The position numbers and the translations under genes were made by a program. A DNA stretch of 64,000 bases. Origin: an uncultured Pelagibacteraceae bacterium (GTDB lineage: Bacteria > Pseudomonadota > Alphaproteobacteria > Pelagibacterales > Pelagibacteraceae). Shown here piece after piece: positions 43,034 to 52,314 of the stretch (its first letter is position 1; the number at the start of each line of letters is the position of its first letter). The stretch covers positions 1 through 64,000 of the forward strand of contig CACFEM010000001.1 in assembly GCA_902565325.1 (NCBI GenBank), read 5' to 3'. The notes beneath the pieces are model-generated. The model was not told the origin of the DNA. It made no database searches and saw only the letters and a program-made list of their open reading frames with translations.

Positions 43034-44226
43034 TATCCTTTAACACTTCCAGCTGTTAAACCGCTAACTAGATATTTTTCAAAATAAACAAATATAAATA
43101 ATACTGGTAATGTAACAACAACTGACCCTGCCATTAAATATTGTCTTGGCGTTTCTGCATCTCCACTTAGGTATTGAATAGCTCTTGATAATGTAAATGA
43201 ATTTGGATTATCTAAGAACATTAAAGAAAATAAAAATTCATTCCAAGCAATCATAAAAACATACAAAGCAACAGATGAAATAGCTGGAATACTTAGTGGA
43301 ATTATAATTTTTGTAATAATTCCAAACCAACTTAATTTATCTAATATTGCAGCTTCCTCTAATTCTTTTGGTATACTTTTGAAGTATCCTTGTAACATAT
43401 AAATAGCTACAGGGAGTGTTGTTGCTGTATACACAATTAATAAACCCTCTATTGAATTACGTAAACCTAATTGACTAAATATTGTATACAACGGAATAAC
43501 AAGAACGATTGCAGGAAACATATATATTATAAGTATAGATGTAGATAAAAATGTTTTTCCAAAGAAATTTAATCTTGCAACTGCATAAGCTGCAGGTATT
43601 GCAAAAAGAAGAGTGATAATAACTGTACCGACAGAAACAATTGTACTGATCACAATATATTTTCCAAATTTATAAGATTTAAAAATTACAAAATAAGATT
43701 TAAATAAATCTTTTATATCTTGGCCAAAATTTATACTAAAATCTAAAGGGTTCACTAACAATGCTATTTGTGTTTTAAAACTTGTTACTAACATCATGTA
43801 AAATGGAAAAAGTATTACAAATGAAAAAAATAAAATTCCAAATAGAGTTAAAAAATCAAATAAAATTACTTGAGTAGAGTGCTCTTCTTTTAAACTTATA
43901 AAAGTATATTTACTAATTTTATTAATAAAAAAATATAATATTAAAAATATGACCACATTATACCAAATTGGTAATTTTTGAATTAAGTAACCATCACAAA
44001 AAACGAATATGGAAGAAAAAATTATTGATTTATAAATTGATTTAATTCTGTCACCTATTCCCAAGTGAGCTAATGATATTAAAAGACCAAACATAAAAAT
44101 GATTTCGATATTAAAGCTATTAATACTTAAACCTTGCAATGTTGCTAATATCTTCCAAATAGAAATTAAAAAAATTAAGAAAAAAGTAGATATCAACGAA
44201 AATAGTATTGTGTTTTTAATTCTCAT
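43033..44226 (-). CDS. Sugar ABC transporter permease (MalG type) with extended N-terminus
   Basis: A 397-residue inner-membrane protein. Residues about 130-397 form a MalG-like permease with the EAA loop EELEEAAILDKLSWFGIITKIIIPLSIPA (written in part) and the closing VSGLTAGSVKG typical of MalG subunits. The first 120 residues add about four further hydrophobic segments absent from ordinary MalG (about 280 residues). It pairs with the MalF-like subunit upstream (20 bp away). Substrate probably a glycoside or compatible solute given the hydrolase next to it. Confidence 0.88.
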   Translation of the reverse strand: MRIKNTILFSLISTFFLIFLISIWKILATLQGLSINSFNIEIIFMFGLLISLAHLGIGDRIKSIYKSIIFSSIFVFCDGYLIQKLPIWYNVVIFLILYFFINKISKYTFISLKEEHSTQVILFDFLTLFGILFFSFVILFPFYMMLVTSFKTQIALLVNPLDFSINFGQDIKDLFKSYFVIFKSYKFGKYIVISTIVSVGTVIITLLFAIPAAYAVARLNFFGKTFLSTSILIIYMFPAIVLVIPLYTIFSQLGLRNSIEGLLIVYTATTLPVAIYMLQGYFKSIPKELEEAAILDKLSWFGIITKIIIPLSIPAISSVALYVFMIAWNEFLFSLMFLDNPNSFTLSRAIQYLSGDAETPRQYLMAGSVVVTLPVLFIFVYFEKYLVSGLTAGSVKG

Positions 44227-44246
44227 CTACTCTTTTTCCTAAAAGT

Positions 44247-45476
44247 TTAAAATAAAAAAAACATAAACATTAAAAGCAATACAACTATTACTATTGATAC
44301 AGCTGAGCCCATTCCAATATCTGATATTGCAAAACCTTGTTGATAAACATTTATTGGTAAAGTTCTTGTTCCTGATGCACCTCCAGTTAATAAAAAGACG
44401 TCCTCAAATTTATTAAAATTCCATATAAATCTAATCATGAATAAAATTGAAATTACTGCAGTAATTTGGGGAAGTGTAATATTAAAAAATTTTTGAAAGG
44501 GACTAGCACCATCAACATCAGCTGCCTCATATAATTCTTTTGGAATAGCTTGGAGTCTTGCTAGAATAAATAAAAAGGCTAGAGGGAAATACCTCCAAAT
44601 TTCGAACATTATAACTGTTGTAAGTGCTAACCTTAATTTAAAATCAAAACCTAAAATACTAATTTCAATATATTTTTGTCCAAGAAGATTTATTGGGGTT
44701 TCAATAATTTGATAATTTAATAATAAACTATTTAAGGTACCACTATTAGGGTCTAGTAAAAGTTCCCAAGTGTAAGCTAAAGCAACTACTGGGGCAACAT
44801 ATGGGAAAAGAAGAACACTTCTCATGAATGTTCTTCCATAAAATTTTTGATTAACCATCTGAGCGGTTAAAATACCGAATACTATTGAGCCAACAGTTCC
44901 AAAAAATGTGTAATAAAAAGTTGTTAGTAGTAAATCTACAAATTCATTTTCAAACAAAACTTTTTTAAAATTTTTGAGAGTAAAGTTGGTATTAAGCAAT
45001 ATATTTTCAGATTTCCCATCTAATTTTGGTTTAATAGATTTTAGACTTTTTTTATCTATTTTTGATCCATCATTTGTTGCAAATATTACTTGAAAATTTT
45101 CCCTATATTTAGCTGGCCAATTTCCAAATTCACATTTTAAGTTATATTTTTTAAAAGAACATCTTGGATCTAAATTTTCAATTTCAAAATTTTTTGGAAA
45201 CCTATCTTGAAATGAAACATCTCTAATTTCTTGAATTAATGAACTATTTCTTAACTTATATAATATTTTAATTTTAGAAGGTTCATCAGAAATAGATTTT
45301 ACAATTTTTTTTGCTCTTGGTTCTGGAATTCGAATATCCTTTAATTCAACCTCTTTAAAACTAATCCAAATATTTGCAAAAATCGGAAATAAAATTATTG
45401 AAAATACTAAAAGTACTGCAGGTAGTGTTAGTATATATGCAGTTTTTTTTTCTGTATTTGCTAAAGTATCATTCAT
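44247..45476 (-). CDS. Sugar ABC transporter permease (MalF type) with periplasmic insertion
   Basis: A 409-residue MalF-like permease. The first helix (about 13-33) is followed by a roughly 140-residue soluble region (rich in lysine, with DPRCSFKKYNLKCEFGN near 105) before the transmembrane core at about 180. The EAA loop KELYEAADVDGASPFQKFFN is intact. Such a periplasmic loop resembles the extra P2 domain of enterobacterial MalF that touches the binding protein. The C-terminus ends within the last helix (FMFFLF) without the usual polar tail. A terminator-like hairpin separates it from the binding-protein gene. Confidence 0.88.
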   Translation of the reverse strand: MNDTLANTEKKTAYILTLPAVLLVFSIILFPIFANIWISFKEVELKDIRIPEPRAKKIVKSISDEPSKIKILYKLRNSSLIQEIRDVSFQDRFPKNFEIENLDPRCSFKKYNLKCEFGNWPAKYRENFQVIFATNDGSKIDKKSLKSIKPKLDGKSENILLNTNFTLKNFKKVLFENEFVDLLLTTFYYTFFGTVGSIVFGILTAQMVNQKFYGRTFMRSVLLFPYVAPVVALAYTWELLLDPNSGTLNSLLLNYQIIETPINLLGQKYIEISILGFDFKLRLALTTVIMFEIWRYFPLAFLFILARLQAIPKELYEAADVDGASPFQKFFNITLPQITAVISILFMIRFIWNFNKFEDVFLLTGGASGTRTLPINVYQQGFAISDIGMGSAVSIVIVVLLLMFMFFLF

Positions 45477-45483
45477 AAAAAAA

Positions 45484-45511
45484 GCGGATAATTTATATTA
45501 TCCGCTTTTTT
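45484..45511 (-). terminator. Intrinsic terminator/attenuator between binding protein and permease genes
   Basis: GCGGATAAT and ATTATCCGC pair perfectly around a four-base loop; on the minus strand the stem is followed by seven T (the A run at 45477-45483), and on the plus strand by six T. It should reduce transcription of the permease genes relative to the binding protein. Confidence 0.85.
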
Positions 45512-45523
45512 AAAAAATTTAAA

Positions 45524-46855
45524 TTAATTGAATTTAGCTAATGATTTGTTAATCATATCAACAGCTTCATCGACATCGATTTGATCATCAATATAAAGTC
45601 TAGTAATTCTATTTATAAATTGAGAATTTATGACTTTTGAGGCTCTTGATAGTTCGCCTTCTTTAACACCCCATCTATTTGCAGTATCTAAACCAGCTAC
45701 AATGTTATTAATAACATCTGGGTCATATAGATCTGATAAAGGAGCTTTTCTATCAACTCCAACAGGTAGTTTACTCCAAGCTTTTGTGAAAGCCTCAGGG
45801 TCACTAGAATTTCCTCTTCTTACTGGAAATTTACCTTCTGGAGCTATCGATAAAGTGCTTGTGTAACCTTCATCCATTGAGTACATAATAAATTGTTTAG
45901 CTTCATCTGTATCAGCATCAGCTGTTATACCAAAATATCTAACATCTGCCCATGCAGCACCCTTCTTATTACTAGGTCCACTAAAATTAGTAATGAAACC
46001 AGTTTTAGAAGCCAGCTCAGGTGATGTTGGGTCACTGTTAATTGTTGGTGGAGCCGAGTCTCTTAAACCTGCAAGCTCATCCATGATAAATGGAGACCAA
46101 ATTATCATTGGAGTTTTCCCTGCAAAGTAAAGTGCTCTAGATTGTTTCCAGTACAATTCACCTGGAGGACTTGCTTTAGCAATTACTTTATAAAACTCTA
46201 ATGCTTCTTTAAGTTTTTTACCTTGTTTCTTGATACCACCCTTTTTAACAATATTAACCCCATTTGCTAAAAGAACGTGTTCTAAAACCTGACTCATGAA
46301 ATTTTCATCAGTTTTAGTTGCAGCAACAAAACCAAACATTCCGTTTTGTTTTGATAGCTTCTCAACAGCAGCTACAATGTTTGCATAGCTTGTTGGTGGT
46401 GCTAAATCTGCATTTTCAAAAAGGTCTTTTCTATAAACAACCATTTGTGTCCATCCATCAACTGGAACGGCTGCAATTTTTGAACCTTTTTTTGCCATGT
46501 TAAGTGCACCTGGTGCAAATGTATCTTTGCCTAATTCTTTAACAACATCGTTGTTAGCATCTACATCTAATATTCCTGCTTCAGCCCATGGCAATACATA
46601 TTGTAAAGTATGATAGATCACATCTGGTAAGTCACCTGCTGCTGCTGCAGCTGTAGCTCTAGTTCCCAAATCTTTTTCTTCAACCGGTATCACATCTACT
46701 TTAATACCTGTTTTAGCTTCAAAAGCTTTAGCCATTTCCTCTTGCTTAGCCATTCGAGCAGGCTGAACTTCTGTAGTCCAAAACTTTATGTCTGCGTAAA
46801 CAATATTCGAAATAAAAAACGAAATTACGCATAACATCTTTATTATATTTTTCAT
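45524..46855 (-). CDS. Sugar-type ABC transporter substrate-binding protein
   Basis: A 443-residue family 1 binding protein with signal peptide (residues 1-21) and the usual MalE/UgpB-like layout: IKFWTTEVQPARMAKQEEMAKAFEAKTGIKV, AAAAGDLPDVIYHTLQYVLPWAEAGIL and PVDGWTQMVVYRKDLFEN. It delivers a sugar or sugar-like solute to the MalFG-type permeases downstream. The tryptophan and aromatic residues common in the ligand site are present. Second gene after the ATPase; identity of the ligand is suggested only by the glycosylglycerate hydrolase in the operon. Confidence 0.9.
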   Translation of the reverse strand: MKNIIKMLCVISFFISNIVYADIKFWTTEVQPARMAKQEEMAKAFEAKTGIKVDVIPVEEKDLGTRATAAAAAGDLPDVIYHTLQYVLPWAEAGILDVDANNDVVKELGKDTFAPGALNMAKKGSKIAAVPVDGWTQMVVYRKDLFENADLAPPTSYANIVAAVEKLSKQNGMFGFVAATKTDENFMSQVLEHVLLANGVNIVKKGGIKKQGKKLKEALEFYKVIAKASPPGELYWKQSRALYFAGKTPMIIWSPFIMDELAGLRDSAPPTINSDPTSPELASKTGFITNFSGPSNKKGAAWADVRYFGITADADTDEAKQFIMYSMDEGYTSTLSIAPEGKFPVRRGNSSDPEAFTKAWSKLPVGVDRKAPLSDLYDPDVINNIVAGLDTANRWGVKEGELSRASKVINSQFINRITRLYIDDQIDVDEAVDMINKSLAKFN

Positions 46856-46998
46856 TTCCCCTCCTATTTATACTCAAACTATATTAAAATGATTCTATTT
46901 AGCAAAGACAAGACTGACACATATCAGGTATGTGATTGGTTCATGTTAATTATTCAAAAAAATGGTAAATATTTGAAATTAGTCAATTATAGGTTGTG

Positions 46999-48054
46999 TT
47001 ATGATTTTACTCTTTTTCCATTTTCATCAAAAATAAAAATGTCATTTAGGTCAAAACCTATGGAACTTCCTATTTCAACATTGCTTGGAATTTTCGCGCT
47101 TAATTGGTGTTCATCTTTTTTCATGTATACAATTTTTTCATTACCAAGGTTTTCAATTAATTCTATTTCAGGATTAAAAGTAAATTTTGTATTCTGAACT
47201 GATTTTAAATGTTCAGGTCTAATACCCACAAAATGTTTTGATTTTTTTAATTTTAAATTATTAAATTGAATTTCGTTACCTAACAATTTAATTGTGTTTT
47301 CCGAAACAACATTTTCCTCGTTTACTTCTAAAATATTCATTTTGGGAGTGCCTATAAATTGTGCAACAAAAATATTTGCTGGATCATTATAAATTTCCTC
47401 AGGAGTACCAACTTGTTCAATATTTCCCTGATTTAAAATAACTATTCGGTCTGCTAAAGTCATAGCTTCAACTTGGTCATGAGTCACATAAATCATATTA
47501 GTTTTGATCTGGTTGTGTAATTTAGATATTTCAACCCTCATTTCAGCTCTTAATGCTGCATCTAAGTTCGACAAAGGTTCGTCAAATAAAAATATCTTTG
47601 GATTTCTTGTAATAGCTCTTCCTATCGCCACTCTTTGTCTTTGACCTCCAGATAATTGTTTTGGTTTTCGCTCTAATAGCTCTTCAATTTTTAAAATTTT
47701 TGCAGCCTGCATTACCTTTGTGTTGATTTCTTCCTTTGGTCTTTTTTCAATTTTTAAACCAAAAGACATATTTTCATAAACATTCATATGAGGATAAAGA
47801 GCGTAAGATTGAAAAACCATTGCAGTTTGACGTTTCGAAGGATGAAGTTCATTAATTTTTTGATCATTAATAAAAATTTCACCTTCGTCTATTTTTTCTA
47901 ATCCGGCAATCATTCTTAGAAGAGTTGATTTTCCACATCCAGATGGTCCAACTAATACAAGAAACTCATCTTCTTTACCTAAAAGATTAAAATCTGTGAT
48001 TATTTTATTAGATCCAAATGATTTGTGTACTCCAGTAAATTTTATGTTAGCCAT
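46999..48054 (-). CDS. Sugar ABC transporter ATPase (MsmX/UgpC type)
   Basis: A 351-residue ATPase: Walker A GPSGCGKSTLLRM, Q-loop VFQSYALYPHM, signature KQLSGGQRQRVAIGRA, Walker B FLFDEPLSNLD, H-loop THDQVEAM, then the C-terminal MalK/UgpC regulatory (TOBE) domain with FIGTPKMNI and VGIRPEHL. It energises the minus-strand transporter. The second sugar-type transporter, on the plus strand at 52-55 kb, has no ATPase of its own, and may share this one. It is second in its operon, one base downstream of the tandem SnoaL gene. Confidence 0.95.
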   Translation of the reverse strand: MANIKFTGVHKSFGSNKIITDFNLLGKEDEFLVLVGPSGCGKSTLLRMIAGLEKIDEGEIFINDQKINELHPSKRQTAMVFQSYALYPHMNVYENMSFGLKIEKRPKEEINTKVMQAAKILKIEELLERKPKQLSGGQRQRVAIGRAITRNPKIFLFDEPLSNLDAALRAEMRVEISKLHNQIKTNMIYVTHDQVEAMTLADRIVILNQGNIEQVGTPEEIYNDPANIFVAQFIGTPKMNILEVNEENVVSENTIKLLGNEIQFNNLKLKKSKHFVGIRPEHLKSVQNTKFTFNPEIELIENLGNEKIVYMKKDEHQLSAKIPSNVEIGSSIGFDLNDIFIFDENGKRVKS

Positions 48055-48055
48055 T

Positions 48056-49141
48056 TTATTTTTTTATACTTTCCAAAACATCAACTCCAATTTGTTTTAA
48101 TATGTGGATTATATCAATTGGAACCCAGTTTTCACGAATTTTTCCCTCATCATGGTGATAAAAATCCATAACTCTCATAGTTACTTTTTGGTTTTCAGAT
48201 TTATATCCTAACCAATCATCAGTTCCATATATTGCCTGAATACTGTTCCATCCTGCTGTTAAAGAAAATTTTCCATCCCCTAACTCACAATAATGGCCAA
48301 GTTTCCAATAATTTCTTTCCTTAAAGGTTTTTCTAAAAGGTAACTGATGATTATCTACAAATCCTTCTAAAGATCTGGCAGTTCCAATACCACTTGGTCC
48401 ATACCAAATCATTTTTTGATGCCAAAAATCTTTTTGTGGATGGTTTATTAATCTTTCCTTAAGATCTTCATCAGAAGAAACTTCTAATTCAGGTTTTATA
48501 TTTAAACTTCTCTGCATGATAAGTGATTGCTCTAAACTAGCTTTAGAAATTTCCATGTCTTTTTCAAAAAAATTTACACCATCTGTATTAAATGGATTTA
48601 ACCAATTTCCCTCAGATCCTCTTGAAAAATTAATTGGATTGGCTCCAGTTTGGATTAATAGATCTATTAAATCGATTAAAATATAACTCTCAATAATTTT
48701 ACCATCTTTGAGCTGATGAATTTCACAACACTTTAAGTTTACCATTTTATTATTAGGTTGAATGCCTAACCAAGTATTTTTAAACACTCCTGATAATGAA
48801 GAAATTGAACCTACTTGAATTTTATCTCTAAAAGCGCCACTAATTACTATTTGCTCTCTTCTTTCTAGATCAGGAAATGAGTTAAAAAGAGGTTTCCAAA
48901 ATTTTTCTTTAAAATCATCAACTCCTAAAAATTCATTTAATGGGTAAAAACAATTAACATTAATATTCTGAGAGAACGCATTTTTAAGATTTTGATCTAG
49001 TTTAGATATGCCGTCATTTACTATTGAATTTAAATATTTTCTGACCACTTGTTTGTAGTTATAATTTTCCTCGGGTGATATGACTATTTTTTCTACTTTC
49101 TCTTGACCCTTAAGACCTGTATCAAATTGTTCTATTTGCAT
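48056..49141 (-). CDS. Tandem SnoaL-like (NTF2-fold) protein
   Basis: A 361-residue protein of two SnoaL/NTF2-like halves (about residues 20-170 and 230-355). Each ends with the typical helical and strand pattern, for example DGKIIESYILIDLIDLLIQTGA and EGKIRENWVPIDIIHILKQIG; the repeated I-x-x-ILxQxG makes the internal duplication plain. SnoaL-like enzymes catalyse isomerisation, hydration or cyclisation of small molecules without cofactors. First gene of the minus-strand operon. I take the ATG at 49141 over the GTG ten codons upstream, which would leave only 20 bp for two divergent promoters. Substrate unknown. Confidence 0.75.
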   Translation of the reverse strand: MQIEQFDTGLKGQEKVEKIVISPEENYNYKQVVRKYLNSIVNDGISKLDQNLKNAFSQNINVNCFYPLNEFLGVDDFKEKFWKPLFNSFPDLERREQIVISGAFRDKIQVGSISSLSGVFKNTWLGIQPNNKMVNLKCCEIHQLKDGKIIESYILIDLIDLLIQTGANPINFSRGSEGNWLNPFNTDGVNFFEKDMEISKASLEQSLIMQRSLNIKPELEVSSDEDLKERLINHPQKDFWHQKMIWYGPSGIGTARSLEGFVDNHQLPFRKTFKERNYWKLGHYCELGDGKFSLTAGWNSIQAIYGTDDWLGYKSENQKVTMRVMDFYHHDEGKIRENWVPIDIIHILKQIGVDVLESIKK

Positions 49142-49191
49142 ATATTTTTTGTTAGATAATTTTACTATCACAAAATATAGTTTAAAAAAAT
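49142..49191. promoter_or_regulatory. Divergent promoter region of the two solute operons
   Basis: Fifty AT-rich bases between the start codons of the tandem SnoaL gene (minus) and the cupin gene (plus). It must hold both transcription starts. No clear dyad is visible, so how the operons are controlled remains open. Confidence 0.5.
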
Positions 49192-50136
49192 ATGAATAAT
49201 CGATTAGCTAAATTTAAAGATCTTGTTCCAAGTACTTTGCCATTTGTTGAGGGCAAGATGGATGGTCACAAAGAAAGAAAAAATTATTCTATTGTAGGCC
49301 CAGGTGTCGCAGAGGATAGTAAACAATTTGTTAAAATAGCAATGCCTCATAGTTTTAATCTAGGTGCTGTATCTGCCATGCCTAAAAATGGTTCTGGTTT
49401 ACATAGCCATACAACTGCAGAAGTTTTTATTATTTATTCTGGTAAATGGAAATTTTATTGGGGAGCTGAAGGCAAAGATGAAACAATATTAAGTACTGGA
49501 GATATTATCTCTATGCCTACAAATATGTTTAGAGCATTTGAAAATGCGGGTGATGAAGAAGGTTTAATTTTTGTAGTTTTAGGTGGAGACGATCCTGGAA
49601 TAATAACTTGGGTTCCTAGTGTCTTAAAAAAAGCAAAAAAAACAGGTATGGCACTATTAAATGATAATTCATTAATTGATTTATCTTTAAATGAAATTCC
49701 AAAAGGGAAAAGTATTCTTGAACCAATTTCTGAAGAAGAAATAAAAAAATTTGATAATTACAAACTAGATCAGCTAGAAAAATTTATCTGTAAAAATAAT
49801 GAAAATTCTAAACAAATTAATAAAATGAACGATAACTTTGATTTAATTCAAATTCTTGGAAATAAATTTGAAAATAAAGAATACGCTCCACTAATAAATC
49901 AAGATACTGGATTTAACCTTTCAATTTTAAAATGCAAAAACGGACAAATAACTAATTTAAAGTTTGAAAAACCTACAATATTATTTTCAAGAACTGGTAA
50001 GTGGGAAATTATGATTGATGATTTTCAATGTATTTTAAATCCCAAAGACACAATTTCTATCCCAATTAATTCAAATGTTAATATAAAGATAAATGAACAA
50101 GAGGATTGTTACTTAAATTGTGTAACACAAATCTAA
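49192..50136 (+). CDS. Two-lobe cupin protein with incomplete metal site
   Basis: A 314-residue bicupin. The first cupin (about 40-120) has GLHSHTTAEVFIIYSGKW with H71, H73 and E77 in the metal-ligand positions, but the fourth ligand, usually histidine in motif 2, is R114 (GDIISMPTNMFRAFEN). The second half (about 200-312) keeps the barrel pattern without metal ligands. It may be an isomerase-like or sensor protein rather than a dioxygenase. First gene of the plus-strand operon, overlapping the next gene by one base (TAATG). Function unknown. Confidence 0.75.
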   Translation: MNNRLAKFKDLVPSTLPFVEGKMDGHKERKNYSIVGPGVAEDSKQFVKIAMPHSFNLGAVSAMPKNGSGLHSHTTAEVFIIYSGKWKFYWGAEGKDETILSTGDIISMPTNMFRAFENAGDEEGLIFVVLGGDDPGIITWVPSVLKKAKKTGMALLNDNSLIDLSLNEIPKGKSILEPISEEEIKKFDNYKLDQLEKFICKNNENSKQINKMNDNFDLIQILGNKFENKEYAPLINQDTGFNLSILKCKNGQITNLKFEKPTILFSRTGKWEIMIDDFQCILNPKDTISIPINSNVNIKINEQEDCYLNCVTQI

Positions 50137-51098
50137 TGAAAGGGTTTGATCCAAAGTATAAAAATTTTCCTGATTACATACTTAAAATAACTAAACAAAT
50201 TTGGGAAAACAAAGATGTTGAGTCTATTGCTCAATTTTACACTGATAATATTCCTGTTAGATCTCCATTTGGAGTTACTTATGGAAACAAACCTGTAATT
50301 GATGCAACTTATGCAACCTTAAAAGAATTTCCTAACAGACAGTTGCTTGGTGAAGATGTGATCTGGAATGGAAATGATGATGTGGGTTATCATTCATCTC
50401 ATAGAATTTTAAGTAAAGGAACACATCTTGGTGACGGTTCATATGGTAAACCAACCGGTAAAGATATTTACTATAGAGTAATTGCTGATTGTGCTTGTAA
50501 AAATAATCAAGTCTATGATGAATGGATTGTCCGTGATCAAGGTGCAATGGTAAGACAACTAGGATTTAAACCAAAAGAATTTGCCCAAATGATTATTGAT
50601 AAAGAAGGAGGCGCCGACAAAGCACAACAATTATTCAATTCCAACTCTGAGATGAAATCAGATTATAAACAAAGCGTTGTGCCTGATGACTCAGCTGGGG
50701 GTAAATACTCAAAAATATTGAAAAATATCTTTAAAAATAACTATGATTTTTCTGATTATGTAAGAGCTGCAAATATTTATTGGCCTGGAAATAAAATTGG
50801 ACATGGAAGAGAGGATATTGAAAAATTTTGGAATAATTTAAAAAATACTTTGAGTGATATAAAGTTTTCAATAGAGCATGTTGGTTATTTGGAAGAACCA
50901 GATAAAAATCCCAAAGCGTCAATAAGATGGTTTTTAGAAGGTAATCATTCTGAAAACAGTTTAGATTTTGGAGAAAAATCAAATAAAAATATTTTTATAA
51001 TGGGGATAAACCATGCAGAAATAGTTGATGGAAATGTTATAAGAGAGTGGGTTTTGTTTGATGAAGTTGCAATTTGGAAACAAATTTTAATTAAATAA
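50136..51098 (+). CDS. Tandem SnoaL-like (NTF2-fold) protein
   Basis: A 320-residue protein of two SnoaL-like halves, about 10-155 and 185-318, ending respectively NNQVYDEWIVRDQGAMVRQLG and DGNVIREWVLFDEVAIWKQI; the shared D/E-x-x-x-EW-V-x-D pattern shows duplication. I start at the ATG overlapping the cupin stop; the longer frame (ten codons) lies within the cupin gene. It is related in plan to the other tandem SnoaL protein across the divergent promoter, so the two may act on the same or successive intermediates. No function assigned. Confidence 0.78.
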   Translation: MKGFDPKYKNFPDYILKITKQIWENKDVESIAQFYTDNIPVRSPFGVTYGNKPVIDATYATLKEFPNRQLLGEDVIWNGNDDVGYHSSHRILSKGTHLGDGSYGKPTGKDIYYRVIADCACKNNQVYDEWIVRDQGAMVRQLGFKPKEFAQMIIDKEGGADKAQQLFNSNSEMKSDYKQSVVPDDSAGGKYSKILKNIFKNNYDFSDYVRAANIYWPGNKIGHGREDIEKFWNNLKNTLSDIKFSIEHVGYLEEPDKNPKASIRWFLEGNHSENSLDFGEKSNKNIFIMGINHAEIVDGNVIREWVLFDEVAIWKQILIK

Positions 51099-51101
51099 AT
51101 T

Positions 51102-52229
51102 ATGACAAAAATTAAAACAACACATGTGGGTAGTTTGCCTAGATCAAATGAATTATCTGAACTCTTGTTTAAGAAAGATCAAAAAGAACAAATAGATTTT
51201 AATCAATTTGATAAGGTTGTTCAAAAAGATGTTAACAAGATTGTTAAAAAACAAATCGAGGTTGGAATTGATTGTATTAGCGATGGTGAGATGTCTAAGA
51301 TTAGTTATGCTACTTATGTTAAGGATAGAATTGATGGATTTTCTGGAGAGAGTGAGAGAAAAGCGCCTAAAGATTTAGATGACTTTCCTTCTTTTAAAGA
51401 AAGAATTGCAAGAACAGGTGGTACTCCAACTTATACAAGACCATGTTGTACTAGTGAATTAAAAATTAAAGATAAAACTTCCCTAACAAAAGATATTAAT
51501 AATTTTAAACAAGCATTAGAAAAAAATAATCACAAAGATGGTTTCATGAACGCAGCTTCGCCAGGGGTTATTTCAGCTTTTTTACCAAATAAATTTTATA
51601 AAAATGAAGATGAGTATTTAGAAAACTTATCTAACCTTATGAAAGATGAGTATGAAGAAATTACCTCAAATGGATTAAAACTTCAGTTAGATTGTCCAGA
51701 TTTAGCTCTTGCTAGACACATGACTTTTAAAGATTTATCAGAATCTGAATTTTTAATTAGAGCTGAAAAACAAATAGAATGTCTAAATAATGCTATTAAA
51801 AATATCGACAGCTCTAGTATAAGACTACATATCTGTTGGGGAAATTATGAAGGGCCTCATCTACATGATATTCCGTTAGAAAAGATAATGCCAATTGCAT
51901 TGAAAGCTAATGTACAGACTTATCTAATTGAGTCATCTAATCCAAGACATTCTCATGAATGGCAAATTTTTGAAAATTTAAAAATTCCAAAAGACAAAAT
52001 AATTGCCCCAGGTGTAATAGATTCTACAACAAATTTTGTAGAACATCCCGAAGTTGTAAAGAATAGAATTTTAACCTTTTCTAAAGTCATTAATGCTGAA
52101 CAATTATTAGCCGGGACTGACTGTGGGTTTAGTACCTTTGCTGGCTTTGGCAATGTAGATGAAAATATTGTTTATAAAAAGCTGGAGTCGTTAGTGAGCG
52201 GAGCGGAACTTGCGTCAAAAGTGATTTAA
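51102..52229 (+). CDS. Core-MetE-like zinc-dependent methyltransferase
   Basis: A 375-residue protein corresponding to the C-terminal catalytic barrel of cobalamin-independent methionine synthase. The zinc ligands are all present: H243 and C245 in RLHICWGN, E277 in YLIESSN and C341 in GTDCGFSTF. It lacks the N-terminal half that binds polyglutamyl folate, as in core-MetE proteins, which take methyl groups from a protein or small donor. In this catabolic operon it may remove a methyl group from, or transfer a thiol-bound methyl in, an imported solute rather than make methionine. It is three bases downstream of the SnoaL gene. Confidence 0.82.
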   Translation: MTKIKTTHVGSLPRSNELSELLFKKDQKEQIDFNQFDKVVQKDVNKIVKKQIEVGIDCISDGEMSKISYATYVKDRIDGFSGESERKAPKDLDDFPSFKERIARTGGTPTYTRPCCTSELKIKDKTSLTKDINNFKQALEKNNHKDGFMNAASPGVISAFLPNKFYKNEDEYLENLSNLMKDEYEEITSNGLKLQLDCPDLALARHMTFKDLSESEFLIRAEKQIECLNNAIKNIDSSSIRLHICWGNYEGPHLHDIPLEKIMPIALKANVQTYLIESSNPRHSHEWQIFENLKIPKDKIIAPGVIDSTTNFVEHPEVVKNRILTFSKVINAEQLLAGTDCGFSTFAGFGNVDENIVYKKLESLVSGAELASKVI

Positions 52230-52314
52230 ATTATCACTTTTATTCATCATCTAGAATAGATATAGTTTTTATACTTAAATAATAGTTTAACAAATAAATA
52301 TAGAGAGAAAACAT

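Noticed and set aside
46889..47197. Plus-strand frame of 102 codons
   Set aside because: Most of it is antisense to the conserved ATPase gene and it has no recognisable domain.
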